Shown piece by piece: positions 1 to 11,404 of a DNA stretch of 64,000 nucleotides; positions within the stretch are counted from its first letter, which is position 1, and the number at the start of each line of letters is the position of its first letter. The notes below the pieces were generated by a model. It was not told the origin of the DNA. It worked only from the letters and a program-made list of their open reading frames with translations, and made no database searches. Source of the DNA: Costus lasius. Its lineage: Eukaryota; Streptophyta; Magnoliopsida; Zingiberales; Costaceae. A program made the position numbers and the translations under genes. The stretch covers positions 93,308,439-93,372,438 of the forward strand of contig CM050450.1 in assembly GCA_027563935.2 (NCBI GenBank), in the 5' to 3' direction.

Positions 1-1
1 A

Positions 2-457
2 GTTGGTATTTTAGAGGACGTACCTGTTAAAGTAGGAGATTACTTTATTCCTGCTGATTTTATTATTTTGGAGATGGATGAGGATGATAGGCTCCCTATC
101 ATTCTGGGGAGACCTTTTCTTGCTACTGCAGGCGCTGTCATGGATGTCAAGAATGGGAAACTAACCTTGAACATCTATGGCAACGTTATTTAATTTGATT
201 TAACTGACTCCCTGAAAAAACCTTCTCTTGTAGGTACATGCTACAGTATTGACATTGTGGAAAAAGCCACACAGGATATTGAGCCACCCAGGAGAGAAGT
301 GGACCCACTGGAGCTTGCCCTAACAAACTCTGTTGACAAAGATGAAAAAGGGGAAGCTGAGAAGTTTGTTGCAATGCTAGACGGTGATGCAAGTCCTGAA
401 AACAAGAAAGAAGAAATTTAGGAGACTCAGGAACAGAAGAAAATTGAACTCAAGAAC
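2..457 (+). pseudogene. Athila-1 protease C-terminus and linker to RT (broken)
   Basis: Reading from base 2, the frame gives the end of a retropepsin domain, with the ILGRPFLATAGA motif that follows the catalytic part of plant gypsy proteases. The catalytic D[ST]G is upstream of the window. In-frame stops at 191-193 and 419-421 interrupt the polyprotein, which otherwise stays in the same frame as the RT starting near 458. The stretch 194-457 is an acidic linker of the kind seen between protease and RT in Athila polyproteins. It is a fragment of one former gag-pol gene. Confidence 0.75.
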
Positions 458-1848
458 TTGCCCAGCACTTTGAGATATGAGTTCTTGGGAGATGATTCCA
501 CATACCTCGTGATTGTTAGTGCGGCATTGGACAAGGAGCAAACCGAATTACTACTTAATGAACTTCGCCTCCATAGGAAGGTAATAGGTTACTCATTAGA
601 TGACATAAAAGGGATTAACCCCTCTGTTTGCATACACAGGATCCTATTGGAAGACAATAGTAAACCTTCTATAGAATTCGAGCGCCGACTAAACCCGCAT
701 CTAAAGGATGTAGTGAAGAAAGAAGTGCTCAAACTACTGAACTCCGGAGTTATATGTCCAATTTCAGACAACTCTTGGGTAAGTCTAGTACATGTTGTAC
801 CCAAGAAAGGCGGCGTCACAATGATAAAGACCGAGGCAAACGAGCTGATACCTACGTGCACGGTCACGGGATATAGGATGTGCATAGACTATAGGAAGTT
901 GAATTCGGCTACGCGAAAGGATCATTTCCCTGTTCCATTTATAGATCAGATGTTAGATAGATTAGCACATAACTCTTATTTTTGCTTTTTGGATGGCTTT
1001 TCAGGTTTCTTCCAGATCCCTATTCACCCGGATGACCAGGAGAAAACAACTTTCACATGTCCCTACGACACATATGCGTACAGAAGGATGCCCTTTCGCC
1101 TCTGCAACGCCCCTGCGACCTTTCAGCGAGCAATGATGGCCATATTTTCTGATTTTAACGAAGATTTCATGGATATATTTATGGACGATTTTTCTGTGTA
1201 TGGTTCTTCATTTCATCGTTGCTTGTCTAATTTGTCTAAGGTTTTGCAGAGGTGCGAAGAGGTGAACCTAGTCTTGAACTGGGAGAAGTGCCACTTCATG
1301 GTAAAGGAAGGCATAGTCCTTGGGCGCCTAGTATCTGAAGGAGGGATAGAGGTGGACAGAGCGAAGATTGAAGTCATCGATCATCTCAAGCCACCTACAT
1401 CAGTAAAGGGGATTAGGAGCTTTCTTGGACACGCTGGCTTTTATAGAAGATTTATTAAAGATTTTTCTAAGATAGCTCAACCCTTAACTAATTTACTCGC
1501 TAAAGATGCCATGTTTTGCTTTGACAGGGATAGCGAGGAGGCCTTCTCAAAACTAAAGGAAGCATTAATCTTAGCTCCAATAATTCAACCCCCGGATTGG
1601 TCGCTACCTTTTGAGTTGATGTGTGATGCTAGCGACCAAGCTGTTGGGGCAGTCTTGGGTCAGACGAAGGATAAGAAGCTTCACGCTATCTATTATGCCA
1701 GAGATAAATTAAGCAACCACAGAGAAAGAGCTGCTAGCGATTGTCTTTGCTTTTGATAAATTCTGTTCTTATCTAGTTAACTCGAAAGTAATCGTTTTCA
1801 CTGATCATGCAGCTATAAAATTTCTGATCAACAAGAAGGATGCGAACC
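458..1848 (+). pseudogene. Athila-1 reverse transcriptase and start of RNase H (broken)
   Basis: A 432-codon open stretch (458-1756) encodes a nearly complete gypsy RT: the VPKKGG and RMCIDYRKLN motifs, a degraded SGFFQIP block, the FMDDFSVYG catalytic box (the usual YxDD/FxDD site, here FMDD) and the SFLGHAGFYRRFI thumb motif. The RNase H beginning (LMCDASDQAVGAVLGQ) follows. Near 1722 the RNase H frame shifts; its continuation ([12 protein letters not shown]) is read in another frame to about 1848, where a second shift returns to the original frame. The protein could not be made in one piece. The long ORF itself is well preserved for such an old copy. Confidence 0.85.
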
Positions 1849-3318
1849 TAGGCTCATTAGATGGATCCTCCTCTTGCAAGAATACAATATAGAGATTAGA
1901 GACAAGAAGGGGAGTGAAAATCTAGTCGCTGATCATCTTTCCAGACTTGACCGCAGCGCAGATAAAGAAATTGATGCAGAACTAGAGATTAACGATACAT
2001 TCCCTGAAGAACATCTTTATGCCTTGTTAGATCAACAAGTCCCATGGTATGCAGATTTTGTTAATTTCATTGTGTCTAACATTTTTCCTCCTGATCTCAC
2101 TTTTCAGAGGAAGAAGCGGTTTCTACATGATGTGAAGTTTTATTATTGGGACGAGCCATATCTATACCGGAGATGTGCGTGCCAGAGGAGGAGATTCACG
2201 ATGTGTTGAGCCATTGCCATACTTCACCTTACGGAGGACACTCGGGGGCATCTAAAATAGCTTTTAAAGTTTTACAGTCTGTTTTGTAATGGCCTTCCAT
2301 ATACTATAATGCTAAACAATTTGTCTCCACTTGCGATAGTTGCCAATAGACTAGAAACTTATCAAAAAGAGATGAGCTCCCACTCAACAACATCATGGAA
2401 GTGGAAATTTTTGATGTATGGGGTATAGACTTCATAGGCCCCTTCCCCTCTTCATGTGGAAAATGGTACATTCTGGTCACCGTCGACTACGTGTCGAAGT
2501 GGGTGGAGGCATCCGCTGAAGCTACAAATGATTCTAAAGTTGTTATGAGGTTTAAGAAGCAGACTATTTTCCCCCGATTTGGAGTTCCACGTGTGTTAAT
2601 TAGTGACGGCGGCTCCCACTTCATTGAACAGAAATTTGGGGCACTACTGAAAAAGTACGGTGTGAAGCACAGAATTGCTACGCCCTTTCACCCTCAAAGT
2701 AGTGATCAGGTATAAGTCTCTAATAGAGAAATCAAACAAATTTTTGAGAAGGCTGTATCGCGATCATGGAAGGATTGGGCACTGAAATTACCGGATGCCT
2801 TATGGGCTTATAGGACCGCACTCAAAACACCCCTCGGTATATCTCCTTTCCAACTTATTTATGGGAAATCATGCCACTTACCCGTTGATCTTGAGCACAG
2901 GGCGTATTGGGCTGTCAAGCAAATCAACTTCGATTTCAAGAATGCCGGTGAAAGGAGAAAGCTACAACTTGACGAGTTGGATGAGATGCGCCTTTTTGCC
3001 TACGAAAATGCCAAGAGCTACAAAGCATGCACCAAGTTCTGGCATGACAAGTGTATTGCAAAGAAGGAATTTCATGAGGGAGACAAAGTACTTCTATTCA
3101 ATTCAAGACTTCGGCTATTTCCAGGAAAGATTCGAACGAGGTGGTTCGGTCCTTTTACAGTTCAGAAAGTTCAACCTTATGGTGCCATCACAATTTGGAC
3201 AGAACGAACTGGAAGTTTCACAGTTAACGGGCACCGCCTCAAGCACTACGTTGAAGACGAGCGGGTTGAAAGAGAGGAAGTTCTTACTCTCTCAGACCCC
3301 ACAAATTCACAACTCTGA
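1849..3318 (+). pseudogene. Athila-1 RNase H end and integrase (broken)
   Basis: The RNase H tail (GSENLVADHLSRL) lies at about 1912-1950. A frameshift near 2170 moves reading to the frame used to the end at 3318. That frame contains the HHCC-type zinc region (broken by stops at 2287-2289 and 2347-2349), the integrase core with the catalytic aspartates in GIDFIGPF and ISDGGSHF, a stop at 2713-2715 just before the expected glutamate block, and the C-terminal GDKVLLFNSRLRLFPGK motif typical of Athila integrases. One polypeptide is clearly implied but is interrupted by at least three stops and one frameshift. Confidence 0.85.
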
Positions 3319-4853
3319 AAACTTTTATGGTCGAGCTACTGACCCTAAACTAGCGCTCTTGGGAGGCAACCCAAGTTTTTTGCTTTATTTTAGTTTTTAT
3401 GCATAGTTTCTCCATGGTTGTTAGTTAGTCTTTTAGACCATTAATTTCTTTTTCATTCTATTTTTGGTTTTCTAGATGGGATTGCTACTAATTTGATGTC
3501 TCTTTATGATGTAGGATGAAGACGTAGGGCATAGGAATTTTTTCAGATTCCCCCCCCCCCCCATTAGCATTGGCGTCACCATCCACTCCTCTCTCATCAT
3601 GGTATTGCATAGAGGACTATGCAAACTTTTAGAGTGGGTGAGCTTTCTATACTCCGGTTTCTATTTTCTTGCTTCATGTGGCTATTTGACTGTGTTCTCT
3701 AGACTTTGCTTTGTTTGGATGGGTACTTCTATTCTGTGATGGATATCTGACATTGTATCTTATATGCCATTTTATTCGTGGGCCTGGTCCACTTCTTCAG
3801 GCCCCACTCTGTGACAGACTTGTATGACATTATTTTTCTTGCTTGCGTCTGCACTTTGTTATGGTTATTATGCTTTTCATTCATGCTGTGTAAATTTTTC
3901 CATGAGTTTGCATTTGCATGTGTATGAGTCTTGTCCTCTCAAGCCTATTTCAAAATTTTGAGCATTTTGAGTTGAATACATAATTGGGTAGGAATAATCA
4001 AAGAATTAAGTCTGGAGTGATACCTCCTTGTTAGAAATACTGTTTGATCATATCTATATGTTCTATGATTCATAAATTTTGTGATTTGGATTGATTTTGA
4101 GATGTTCATTAGTGGGTCAAACATTTCTATGACTGTTTAATCAACTCAAGCTTGCAACTTACATAAGAATCGTATTGAGAGGCATATTTGCTTAGTTATT
4201 ATTTGAATTCCTTTCTATTGTTGGGGAGACACTGCATTTGTTAAAAAAGGATATGTTATCAACTGCTGAACAAAAAAAAAATATATCATATTCCTCACCC
4301 TTAGATTCCTCTACTTGGCACTGCGCAAAATTGGCAGTGGTACCGAAGGACATGAGTTGAAATCTAAGGGATATGAAATTGAAATCAATAAAAAGACTCC
4401 TCGACTGGGCATTGCAAAAAATTGGCAAAGGTACCTAAGGTTATGAGTTGAAGTCTATCGCAATAATCAGTGTATCATACCCTCATGAAACATTTGAGTT
4501 AACCCCAACGATTTGACTAGGAAGGATTGGAATCGCATGAGTGTTTTGTGTAAGCTTGATTGAATGTTTTTGTGGGATCAAACTGTTTGGCATCTAGTTT
4601 TTGTGGGATCAAACCCCAACGAAAATTGGCAAAGGTACCTAAGCTTGTTTGGCATCTAGTTATTGTGGGATCAAACTGTTGAACACTCGAGGCAGCCATT
4701 TACTTAATTTCTCCTGATTAGATATTGGATTGTTATTAAATATTTTTCTAACTTGGATATATATCTTGACACGAAAGATTACTCTTATACCAAACATGTA
4801 TTTCATCTTATTTTATTGCTTGAGGATAAGCAAAGATTTAAGTTTGGAGTATT
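3319..4853 (+). other. Athila-1 post-pol non-coding spacer
   Basis: No credible reading frame. The spacer opens with the Athila-type motif CTAGCGCTCTTGGGAGGCAA (around 3350-3370), also found in two other Athila copies in this window. It holds a 13-C run (3550-3562), a diverged direct duplication around 4325-4470 (units about 92 bp apart sharing AAATTGGCA...GGTACC), and a second short duplication around 4550-4690 sharing TGTGGGATCAAACTGTT. It ends with GCTTGAGGATAAGCAAAG, a stem-forming sequence, and the purine-rich AAGTTTGGAG next to the LTR, the usual place of the polypurine tract. Confidence 0.65.
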
Positions 4854-5119
4854 TCGATGCATCACATTTTGGTAGTGTTTTTCCGTTGTAATTCGTGTCA
4901 AATCTACGCTTATTTTAACACTTTTATACTCATTATAGCCTTATTTCCTTCATATCTTTGGAATCTTCACTTTTTGGCACTTTTATGGAATTTCAAGTAA
5001 AAACACCATTTTTTCGACATATTTTGAAGATTCTGAAGCCATGGGACGATTTCTTGTGTGAAAACGAAGCCGCCCATGAAATTTGAGCTCATTCGGAGTT
5101 TACCTGAGAATCACGGCCA

Positions 5120-5274
5120 GGTGAACCCCACGGGGTTCACCATCCCAATCGCCAGCCAGCGAAACTCATAGAGAGCATCACGGCCAGGTGAACCCAGCGG
5201 GGTTCACCAGAATTCCTTCAGGCCGAAAATAGTCCAGAGGACAACACAGCCAGGTGAACCCGGCGGGGTTCACC
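5120..5274. repeat. Three hairpin repeats in the Athila-1 LTR
   Basis: Near-perfect inverted repeats of the form GGTGAACCC-n-GGGTTCACC occur at 5120-5141, 5187-5208 and 5253-5274, about 66 bp apart. Each is preceded by a CGGCCA- or CAGCCA-like segment. They lie 130-285 bp upstream of the TATA box. Arms of 9-10 bp with short loops suggest DNA or RNA hairpins or protein-binding dyads. Confidence 0.8.
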
Positions 5275-5403
5275 CGTGATTCTAATCCAGGCTCACGCGC
5301 GAGACTGACCTTTACTCGGTTTTTCCATGATTTCTCACCCATTTGGAGTCCGAATTTGCAAGTGAGGTGTCTATGGAAAGCTCTTTCAGAGGCGAACGCA
5401 TGG

Positions 5404-5413
5404 GATATAAAAG
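5404..5413 (+). promoter_or_regulatory. TATA box of the Athila-1 LTR
   Basis: GATATAAAAG, followed by CCCTAAATT, lies about 550 bp into the LTR and downstream of the hairpin repeats. This is a plausible U3/R promoter in the + direction. The assignment is by motif and position only. Confidence 0.5.
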
Positions 5414-6330
5414 CCCTAAATTATCCTACACTAATGATTGAGTAATCACGCAAGGAAGCAGCGCGGGCGGAAGAACATGGCGACGAGGCGATTATTGGAG
5501 ATTTTCAGAGATTGAGACAGAAGATTATCACGATTTCTTCAGGATTCCTTCAATTCATCGTCTCCTTCCTCTTAGATTCGTTTCCTTGTACTTTTCCTTT
5601 CTTTAAAATAGAGATTTTGAGCGTTTCAATGATGATTGTAGTGTAAACCCTATTTCGGGGCTTGGTTGAAGCCCTTTGATGATTATGATCGCAAACTTTG
5701 TATCTATTTTCGTTATTTGGAATGCATTGTGAGCATATTTTACTTTGACGTATTTATTTCGTGATTTTACCTTGGCCGAGTATTTTCACGTGTTAGCCAT
5801 TACGATGCATATCGAGAGAAGGATCGTAAGGGTGGAATCTCTTAGTAAAACTTGCAAGACCTCATCACGAGAATGCTTGGTCTTCGCTCGAGGTTCTCGC
5901 AGTTTGCCATAGAACTCATTGGGTTCGTCTTAGAATGATCCACCGCGAGAGTAGGAGGTCGGTCTAAGACGAACACCAGGGTGTACACTCGAGAGAGGGC
6001 ATCTTGTACCTTAGGGCTAGACTCCTTGTGCAAAACCAATAAACCAAATAATTAATATCTTTCTTGTGCATTAAAGATTATCATTGTGGTGGAAACCGTA
6101 GCCCTGATATCTCTCTCATATTTGACCTCTACCGGCGTAGATGCAATTGCTTGTTTTCGATTTCTGTCTTCAAAACCCAAATTCGATTCGCCTAGCTATT
6201 AGGACTCGGATTTTCTTGTATTCAACCTTGTTCCCTGTCGGATTCGATATCTTTTATAATACTTCGACATAACCGTGCACTTGTGGAGCGTGTTAGTGCT
6301 CCGTCGTTGAAAATTTCGTTGTCTAAGATG

Positions 6331-7127
6331 CTCTGTACATCTCTCGACGAAGAACCCTAAGGCAGTGACGATCTCTCTGATTTCTCCTTTTGTCGTGGAT
6401 TAAAATTGGGGCTCCTTGTCTTGAGATTCTTTCCATTCTTTCCGATTTCTGAATCGTGTCCTAGCACTGCCAAATTTGGCTTCGCAATTTTCGGCTACAG
6501 TAACTCGCGGAAGACTCAGGCAAAAATTCAGAATTACGACCGTGGAATATTTTACGGCAGTGCCGAAATATTCTCTGTGCAAATTCTTGGAATAATTATG
6601 GCCCATAATAATAATCACGGCAGTGCCGCAAGTTGCTCTGTATAATTCCCCAAAAAATTCTTGGCTGATGATAATAATCACGGCAGTACAGTGATTCATT
6701 CAATCTCACCCTGATAAAATTACGACCGTAATGAAAATTACGGTAGTGTCATAATCTTCTCTGTGCAAAATCTCCTAGAAATCACAGTTGAGAAAATAAA
6801 TTACGATGCTTCCATGATTCATTATGTAAGCTCCAATAAAACCACGGCCCATAATAATAATTACGGCCCTGCCGTAATTTCGCTGAAAACTCTGTTTTGG
6901 TTGAAAATTGGCTTGTAATTTCTTCTTGGTGATTGGAATTCATCCATGCATTCAGATTACTTGAAAATCCATCAAAATTGTGCCCTTTTTGTTTAAATTT
7001 GATCAAAAACAAGAAAAGATATAGATTCCAAAGTATTTGACAAATAAGGCTTAAAAATAAGCGAAAGAGCATAAATATGACTCAAAAAGAAAATCAATAT
7101 AAAATATGCTATGAATTTGAGTCATCA
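6331..7127 (-). mobile_element. Athila-C 3' terminal region / 3' LTR (left part uncertain)
   Basis: Read on the minus strand, the region starts at 7127 with TGATGACTCAAATTCATAG, the usual Athila LTR beginning, preceded by GCTTGGCGACAAGC (the counterpart of GCTTGAGGATAAGC in Athila-1). It contains a palindrome array (6538-6890). Its left boundary with the Athila-1 LTR cannot be placed; no long direct repeat inside the window matches the whole region. Attribution to Athila-C rests on orientation, position after the third ORF, and the palindrome family shared with the Athila-C post-pol spacer. Confidence 0.5.
6538..6890. repeat. Array of ATTACGG...CCGTAAT palindromes, left copy
   Basis: Imperfect short palindromes built on TTACGGCnnTGCCGTAA and its decayed forms recur about every 50-80 bp, spaced by AT-rich sequence (for example TTTACGGCAGTGCCGAAATA near 6550 and AATTACGGCCCTGCCGTAATT near 6865). 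The same palindrome family occurs at 18808-19286. Confidence 0.7.
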
Positions 7128-7427
7128 AAATACATAAGGCTCAAGCCTTGCTTGTCGCCAAGCATATAAAGAAAATAATGCTGATTATGGAGAATATATT
7201 TTCATATGAAAAATAAATTTCTAAAATATAATTACACATGAAAAATTCCACCAAATGCTACATAAAATATTAAATAAATATATAACCCTCATAATTTAAT
7301 CCTTAAGATTCACAACTTAGTCAAATAAAATTTCACAACTTATATAATAAACAGAATTCCAATCTGATAAATTTACCCAAGTTTCAGTTTAAATCCATAG
7401 TACTTTTGTTTACAGGAATAGTATCTC
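7128..7427 (-). other. AT-rich non-coding part of Athila-C
   Basis: Strongly A+T-rich sequence just upstream (in minus-strand sense) of the putative 3' LTR. It includes the stem-like GCTTGTCGCCAAGC near 7150 on the + strand. No coding potential is seen. Its sequence resumes at 8978 after the inserted solo LTR. Confidence 0.5.
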
Positions 7428-7621
7428 TGATGCAGGAGCAAGCAAGCCCAGGAGCACACTTGAGGGCGACCCAAATCCCATGGAAGACACTTGGGAAGAC
7501 TCCCCATGACGTGGGGAAGATACAGCGCGAATTTCAGCACAATCGGAGTTCCCAGGGCCCCGACACGGCCAGGCCGTGCACCCCGTCACGGCCATGACAC
7601 GGTCGCCTGAAGATGCGAACA

Positions 7622-7787
7622 CCAAGCACGGGCGTGACTCCAAGCACGGGCAAGCCATGTTCGCTTCTGTGGATTTCGACGATGCCAAGCACAGGCAAGC
7701 CGTGTTTGCTTCTGTGGATTTCGACGACGCCAAGCACGGGCGTGACTCCAAGCACAGGCAAGCCGTGTCCGCTTCTGTGGATTTCGG
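7622..7787. repeat. Tandem repeats in the Chromo-B-family solo LTR
   Basis: About three copies of a unit of about 45 bp (CCAAGCACAGGCAAGCCGTG plus GCTTCTGTGGATTTCGACGA), two of them carrying an extra 18-bp CCAAGCACGGGCGTGACT. They occupy the same relative place in the LTR as the 66-bp repeats of Chromo-B but differ in sequence, so the repeat turned over after the subfamilies split. Confidence 0.75.
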
Positions 7788-8332
7788 TTACTCTGAACAC
7801 GGTCGTGCCCACCATCACGGCCAGGCCGACAACCTCACTTCGATGTGCACCGCCCCCCCTACCATGTTCCTTCTCCCCATGACGATCCAAAGGAGCCCAA
7901 CAAGGTGGAAATCCGGCGATCCCAACGCCAAAGTAAGCCCCCAAACCGTTTCTTGGGCGTCATTAGCCCTCTTTCCATCCATACCAAAGTGGCGCAGCCC
8001 AAGGGCACTACAAGTCATCCCTCTGAAGAATCAACCCTGGGTGGGCCGCGTACTCTGAATAGCAACACGGCCCAAGAACGAGCTGCGATGGTGGTGACCC
8101 AGCCCACAACATCAAAGTTCTGCTGTCTTGTTGCCGTATGTTCGAAGCGCATCTAGACCGCACCCGTACAAGGACACAGAATCATGCCCCCCCTGAACCA
8201 AGGAATATTAGTTAGGAGTTTGTTACATTTTGTCTTTAGTCGCAGCTTGACCACCTTAGTGGCCAGCTAGAGTAGGTAGTTTGTTAAAGTTAAGTGTCTT
8301 GTGTGTATTTTGTCTTGTTCCCACCCCTCTAT

Positions 8333-8340
8333 TATATAAA
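8333..8340 (+). promoter_or_regulatory. TATA box of the solo LTR
   Basis: TATATAAA followed by AGAGGAGG, about 905 bp into the LTR. It corresponds in position to CTTATAAAAG of the Chromo-B LTRs on the minus strand. Confidence 0.6.
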
Positions 8341-8982
8341 AGAGGAGGATGGGCTGTTATGTTTTTCAGTTCTCTTGGAGTGGAGAGACCTCCTGGTGAG
8401 TTAGAGTCGCCAGCATTTGTAGAAGTCAAGCCGGAGCCTCGCCTTTGTCATTGTTAGGGTCGAGGACGCCTCGATTCCAAGTTATTTACCGCGTTCAGCT
8501 TGAAGTAAATCCCACCCTTCCGGTGGGTCAGGTTTTCCTGTTTCTCATTTCCGTTGTGTGTTCCTTCGCTGCGATTTTTTTCCTTTCACCCCACGTTGTT
8601 CCCTCTTCGGAAATGCGGTTGGTTCTTGTGTTCTTTGGCTTGTTTTCAGCTACAAAGGCCGGCGAGCTACGTCCTGCGCAATCACTGCCCATCGTGTGGC
8701 TGAGCTTAACGTGCCAAGTGAGCTGCGAGGATTGCTTAAAATTTGCTTTGAGGTTAGTGTGCTACGTTAATACTTCGGTGCCATCGCTTTTCATTTGCAT
8801 TAGTGTTGCCCTAATCGAACTCGTCACCGTTTTCGTCGTGTTTTCTACCGGCTTCTCCTGCACGTTCCGAAGCGTTTCTACTTCCCTCGTCTCACGACCC
8901 TCTCCCGTTTTACGTGCATTGTGTAAAATCCCTAGAGTACGGCTTAAGGACCCTCCCTCCTATTAGACGCTACATCAATCTC

Positions 8983-10039
8983 CAAAATATTTTTCCTCTC
9001 AAAATTCTCTCTTGTCTCTCTTTTTCATCTTTGACATTCTTTAAATCGATTACTACCTTTTTTTCTGGTGACGAATTTAGAGTAGATTCACCACATAGCC
9101 GATCTAATAGAACTCATATCTCTTCGGTAGGAAGAATCTTACCCTAAGACAGCGGAGTTAATGTCAAACGATTTTTTTCATGGTATGTACCTATATAGAA
9201 ACACACTTTTCTTTTAGACTTCAACTCTTATCTTCGGTACCACTACCAATTTTATGTAGTGCCAAGTAGAGTGCCAAGTGGAGGAGTCATTCTCTTTCTC
9301 CCTTCTTTTATCTTGACTTTAACACATATCTTTGGTACCACTGTTAATTTTACATAGCGCCATATAGGGGAATCATTTTCTCTTTTTGGATCTTGGATTC
9401 TTTCTTCCCAACAAATAGTAAAATAGATTAAACATCAACTAGGTTAATTAATCGATATAAATTCAAAAATTACACTTGTTTGCTCATTTTATTTAAGAAA
9501 GATGTTTCACTCTCAAGTTGCCTTTTCTAAACAATATATCAATCCAAAACCTCATGCATCAATCAATGAAAGATCTCAACAGGTAGATATTTACTAAATA
9601 AATAAATTCAGCATAATTGGCATATTCCCATTCTCAAACATTGACATGTATGGACATTCATCATCACAATCAAAATAAATATATCATCATAGCAATATAT
9701 ACCCATCAAGATCCCACAAGAATGTTAAATCACACATATCATCGCAGAGAAATTCACACATCCAAAGGAAAACATTTATGAAAATAGAAATACAATTCCA
9801 AGAGCCATACAAACCAGCAATCAATATGCACCTACATATGGTGCCTAATCACTTCACATCATCATAATATTCAAATACAACCAGATCGAATCAATATCCA
9901 GAACACAAAATATAAAATTGAGGAGCACCAGATGCAAGAAGCATGACTGAGTCATCCTTCCCTACAAAAATATGCATTATCACTGACGTATAAGAACCAA
10001 TAAAGTGTAGATAGGAAAAAGGAATACTCACAAAGCTCT
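8983..10039 (-). other. AT-rich non-coding 3' part of Athila-C
   Basis: No credible gene. It lies between the third ORF and the 3' terminal region of Athila-C in minus-strand order. A diverged direct duplication around 9222-9390 shares GGTACCACT...AATTTTA and the GGA..AGTCATT/GAATCATT blocks. The remainder (9400-9950) is AT-rich low-information sequence. Confidence 0.5.
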
Positions 10040-11404
10040 AATCATCTGTGTTGGTATCTGTCTCCTCATTATCTTCCCCAGCTGGAGCTACCTCTCCCAT
10101 AGGTTCACCCTGATCACCTTCCTAATCCTCATCTTCATCTTCACCGCCAAATTGCCTCTATAGAAATTCCCCCATTTCCACAATATCTTCATATATATGC
10201 CCAATGGCTTTAAGCACCTTCTCCATAAGGCACCCTTGGTGGAATACCTCAGTAGATAGGGCCTGAAAACCAGGATCCTGGGCACTCGACCAACCTCTCT
10301 GATCAGGGGCATCTTTGCTCGATGAAGATCCGGCGGCTCTGTGTGCTGGAGAGTCCATGCTCATACCAAAAGGGTCATAACTACCACCCAGGTGGGTGGT
10401 GGTGGTACTGAATCCAATGGTGTAGGAGTGACGTTGGCAGCTATACTCGGTGAAAGCTTCCAATTTGCTTGATTCTGGACCCTGGTTTTCTCCTTGTTAG
10501 GTAGTGGTAAAGTAGGAAAACCAGGTCTAAGAATCAAACAATATGCATCGCCTTCTCACACGATCATCTTCATAGCCACGCACGACTCTATGTCTATCCT
10601 GGTGTTCCCTTTGGCAATCTCAACCCCATACGGCTCCACACTCAAAGAGAATGCAATAGGAGTAAGGAAACCTCCTATAACAATAGCACCTCTCTTTGCT
10701 CGTGCTACTTTGTCAAAGTGCTTAATTAATAAAAAAGGATAAAACAATTCGATAACCGTGGAGCATGCACCAAAGGAAGTAAAGCTCGGATTGATGGACC
10801 ATACCGTCACTATCTCCACGTCCAAAGACGTTGTGTGCCAAAACTCGGTGCGCATATCGTATGCAGAGGTTTCAGATGCTGGTGGCTCTAGCTGATGAAG
10901 GTGAAAAACTCATCTTTCAAGTAATATGATTCCAGAATGCATGTTCAATAAATCCTTGTGGTGGGTATATGCATCATCCTCCTTGTATGTGGAAGATACT
11001 TATGATATCTCGGAGCGTGAGGCTCCTCTCAACATTTGCAAGGAGGAAGGTAATCTAACCCACTGCCTCATGTTCATGGTACTCATGTAGCTCCATATCC
11101 AAGCCACTGAAACACTCCAAAACGAGGGGGAGATACGTCTATGGTGAAATCAGGAAAAACTTCCTTGCCATAATCTGATCAAACATCCAGAATACATCCT
11201 CATAGAGCCCGAGGATCTCTAAAGTGCGCTTGTCGGCATACTTGGTATTCACAATACATTTTTGTGAGCAGCTAGTTATACCTTTCTTCATGTTCTGCAT
11301 TCCTAAACACAATCCCAAAGGGATTTGGAGGTGGTGGTGGTGTACAAGATTCAGCTGGAGCCTTTCCTTTTTTCTTTGATACCACTTGTTTCCTTGGTGC
11401 CATC
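10040..11404 (-). pseudogene. ATHILA ORF-1-like third ORF of Athila-C (broken)
   Basis: On the minus strand an ATG at 11404 opens a basic, proline-rich N-terminus (MAPRKQVVSKKKGKAPAES, then a PPPPP tract and FRNAEHEERY). After a frameshift follow a segment with TLEILGLYEDVFWMFDQI and then YLPLVLECFSGLDMEL. This matches the pattern I know from the ATHILA ORF-1 / putative plant transposon protein families. Multiple stops and frameshifts make it a pseudogene; later pieces lie at 10556-10855 and 10158-10463. It is the ORF after pol, the position of the env-like ORF in some Athila elements, but I see no signal peptide or membrane segment supporting an envelope role. Contiguity with the pol block is shown by the target duplication of Athila-D, which separates them. 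Confidence 0.6.

Larger units (their letters stand above)
1..6330 (+). mobile_element. Athila-1: decayed Athila-type Ty3/gypsy retrotransposon, 3' part
   Basis: The window opens inside an Athila-lineage element on the + strand. Visible in order: end of the protease, RT, RNase H, integrase, a 1.5 kb non-coding spacer and a 3' LTR. Gag, the 5' LTR and the primer site lie outside. The lineage call rests on RT and integrase wording typical of Athila ([33 protein letters not shown]) and on the post-pol motif GGGAGGCAACCC. Several stops and frameshifts show that it is dead. The right edge is uncertain because the LTR end and target duplication could not be located; 6330 is an estimate. Confidence 0.85.
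4854..6330 (+). mobile_element. Athila-1 3' LTR
   Basis: The region starts directly after the polypurine-like AAGTTTGGAG with TCGATGCATCAC, a decayed TGATGCATCAC Athila LTR start. Internal signals are a TATA box GATATAAAAG at 5404-5413 and three hairpin repeats upstream of it. The right part (TTGTTCCCTGTCGGATTCGA around 6228) resembles the end region of the Athila-D LTR (CTGTCCCTGTCGGATAGACA). No second LTR is available for comparison and no target duplication was found, so the right edge is approximate. Confidence 0.6.
7428..8977 (+). mobile_element. Solo LTR of the Chromo-B family, target duplication ATCTC
   Basis: A 1550-bp unit begins TGATGCAGGAGC and ends GACGCTACATCA, flanked on both sides by ATCTC (7423-7427 and 8978-8982). 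Its start is the same 12 bases as the Chromo-B LTR, and long tracts match (for example GATCCAAAGGAGCCCAACAA against GATCCAAAGGGGCCCAACAA; CCCACCCTTCCGGTGGGTCAGG). It is in the opposite orientation to Chromo-B. No internal region or second LTR is present, so it is a solo LTR left by LTR-LTR recombination. A TATA box lies at 8333-8340. Reading frames inside it are LTR sequence, not genes. Confidence 0.92.

Noticed and set aside
7534..8156. Several overlapping 67-160 codon frames on both strands
   Set aside because: They lie wholly inside the solo LTR 7428-8977 and its GC-rich repeats; no domain or conserved wording.
9400..10039. Host gene remnants between Athila-C pieces
   Set aside because: AT-rich with no exon-like frames or splice pattern; position fits Athila non-coding sequence.
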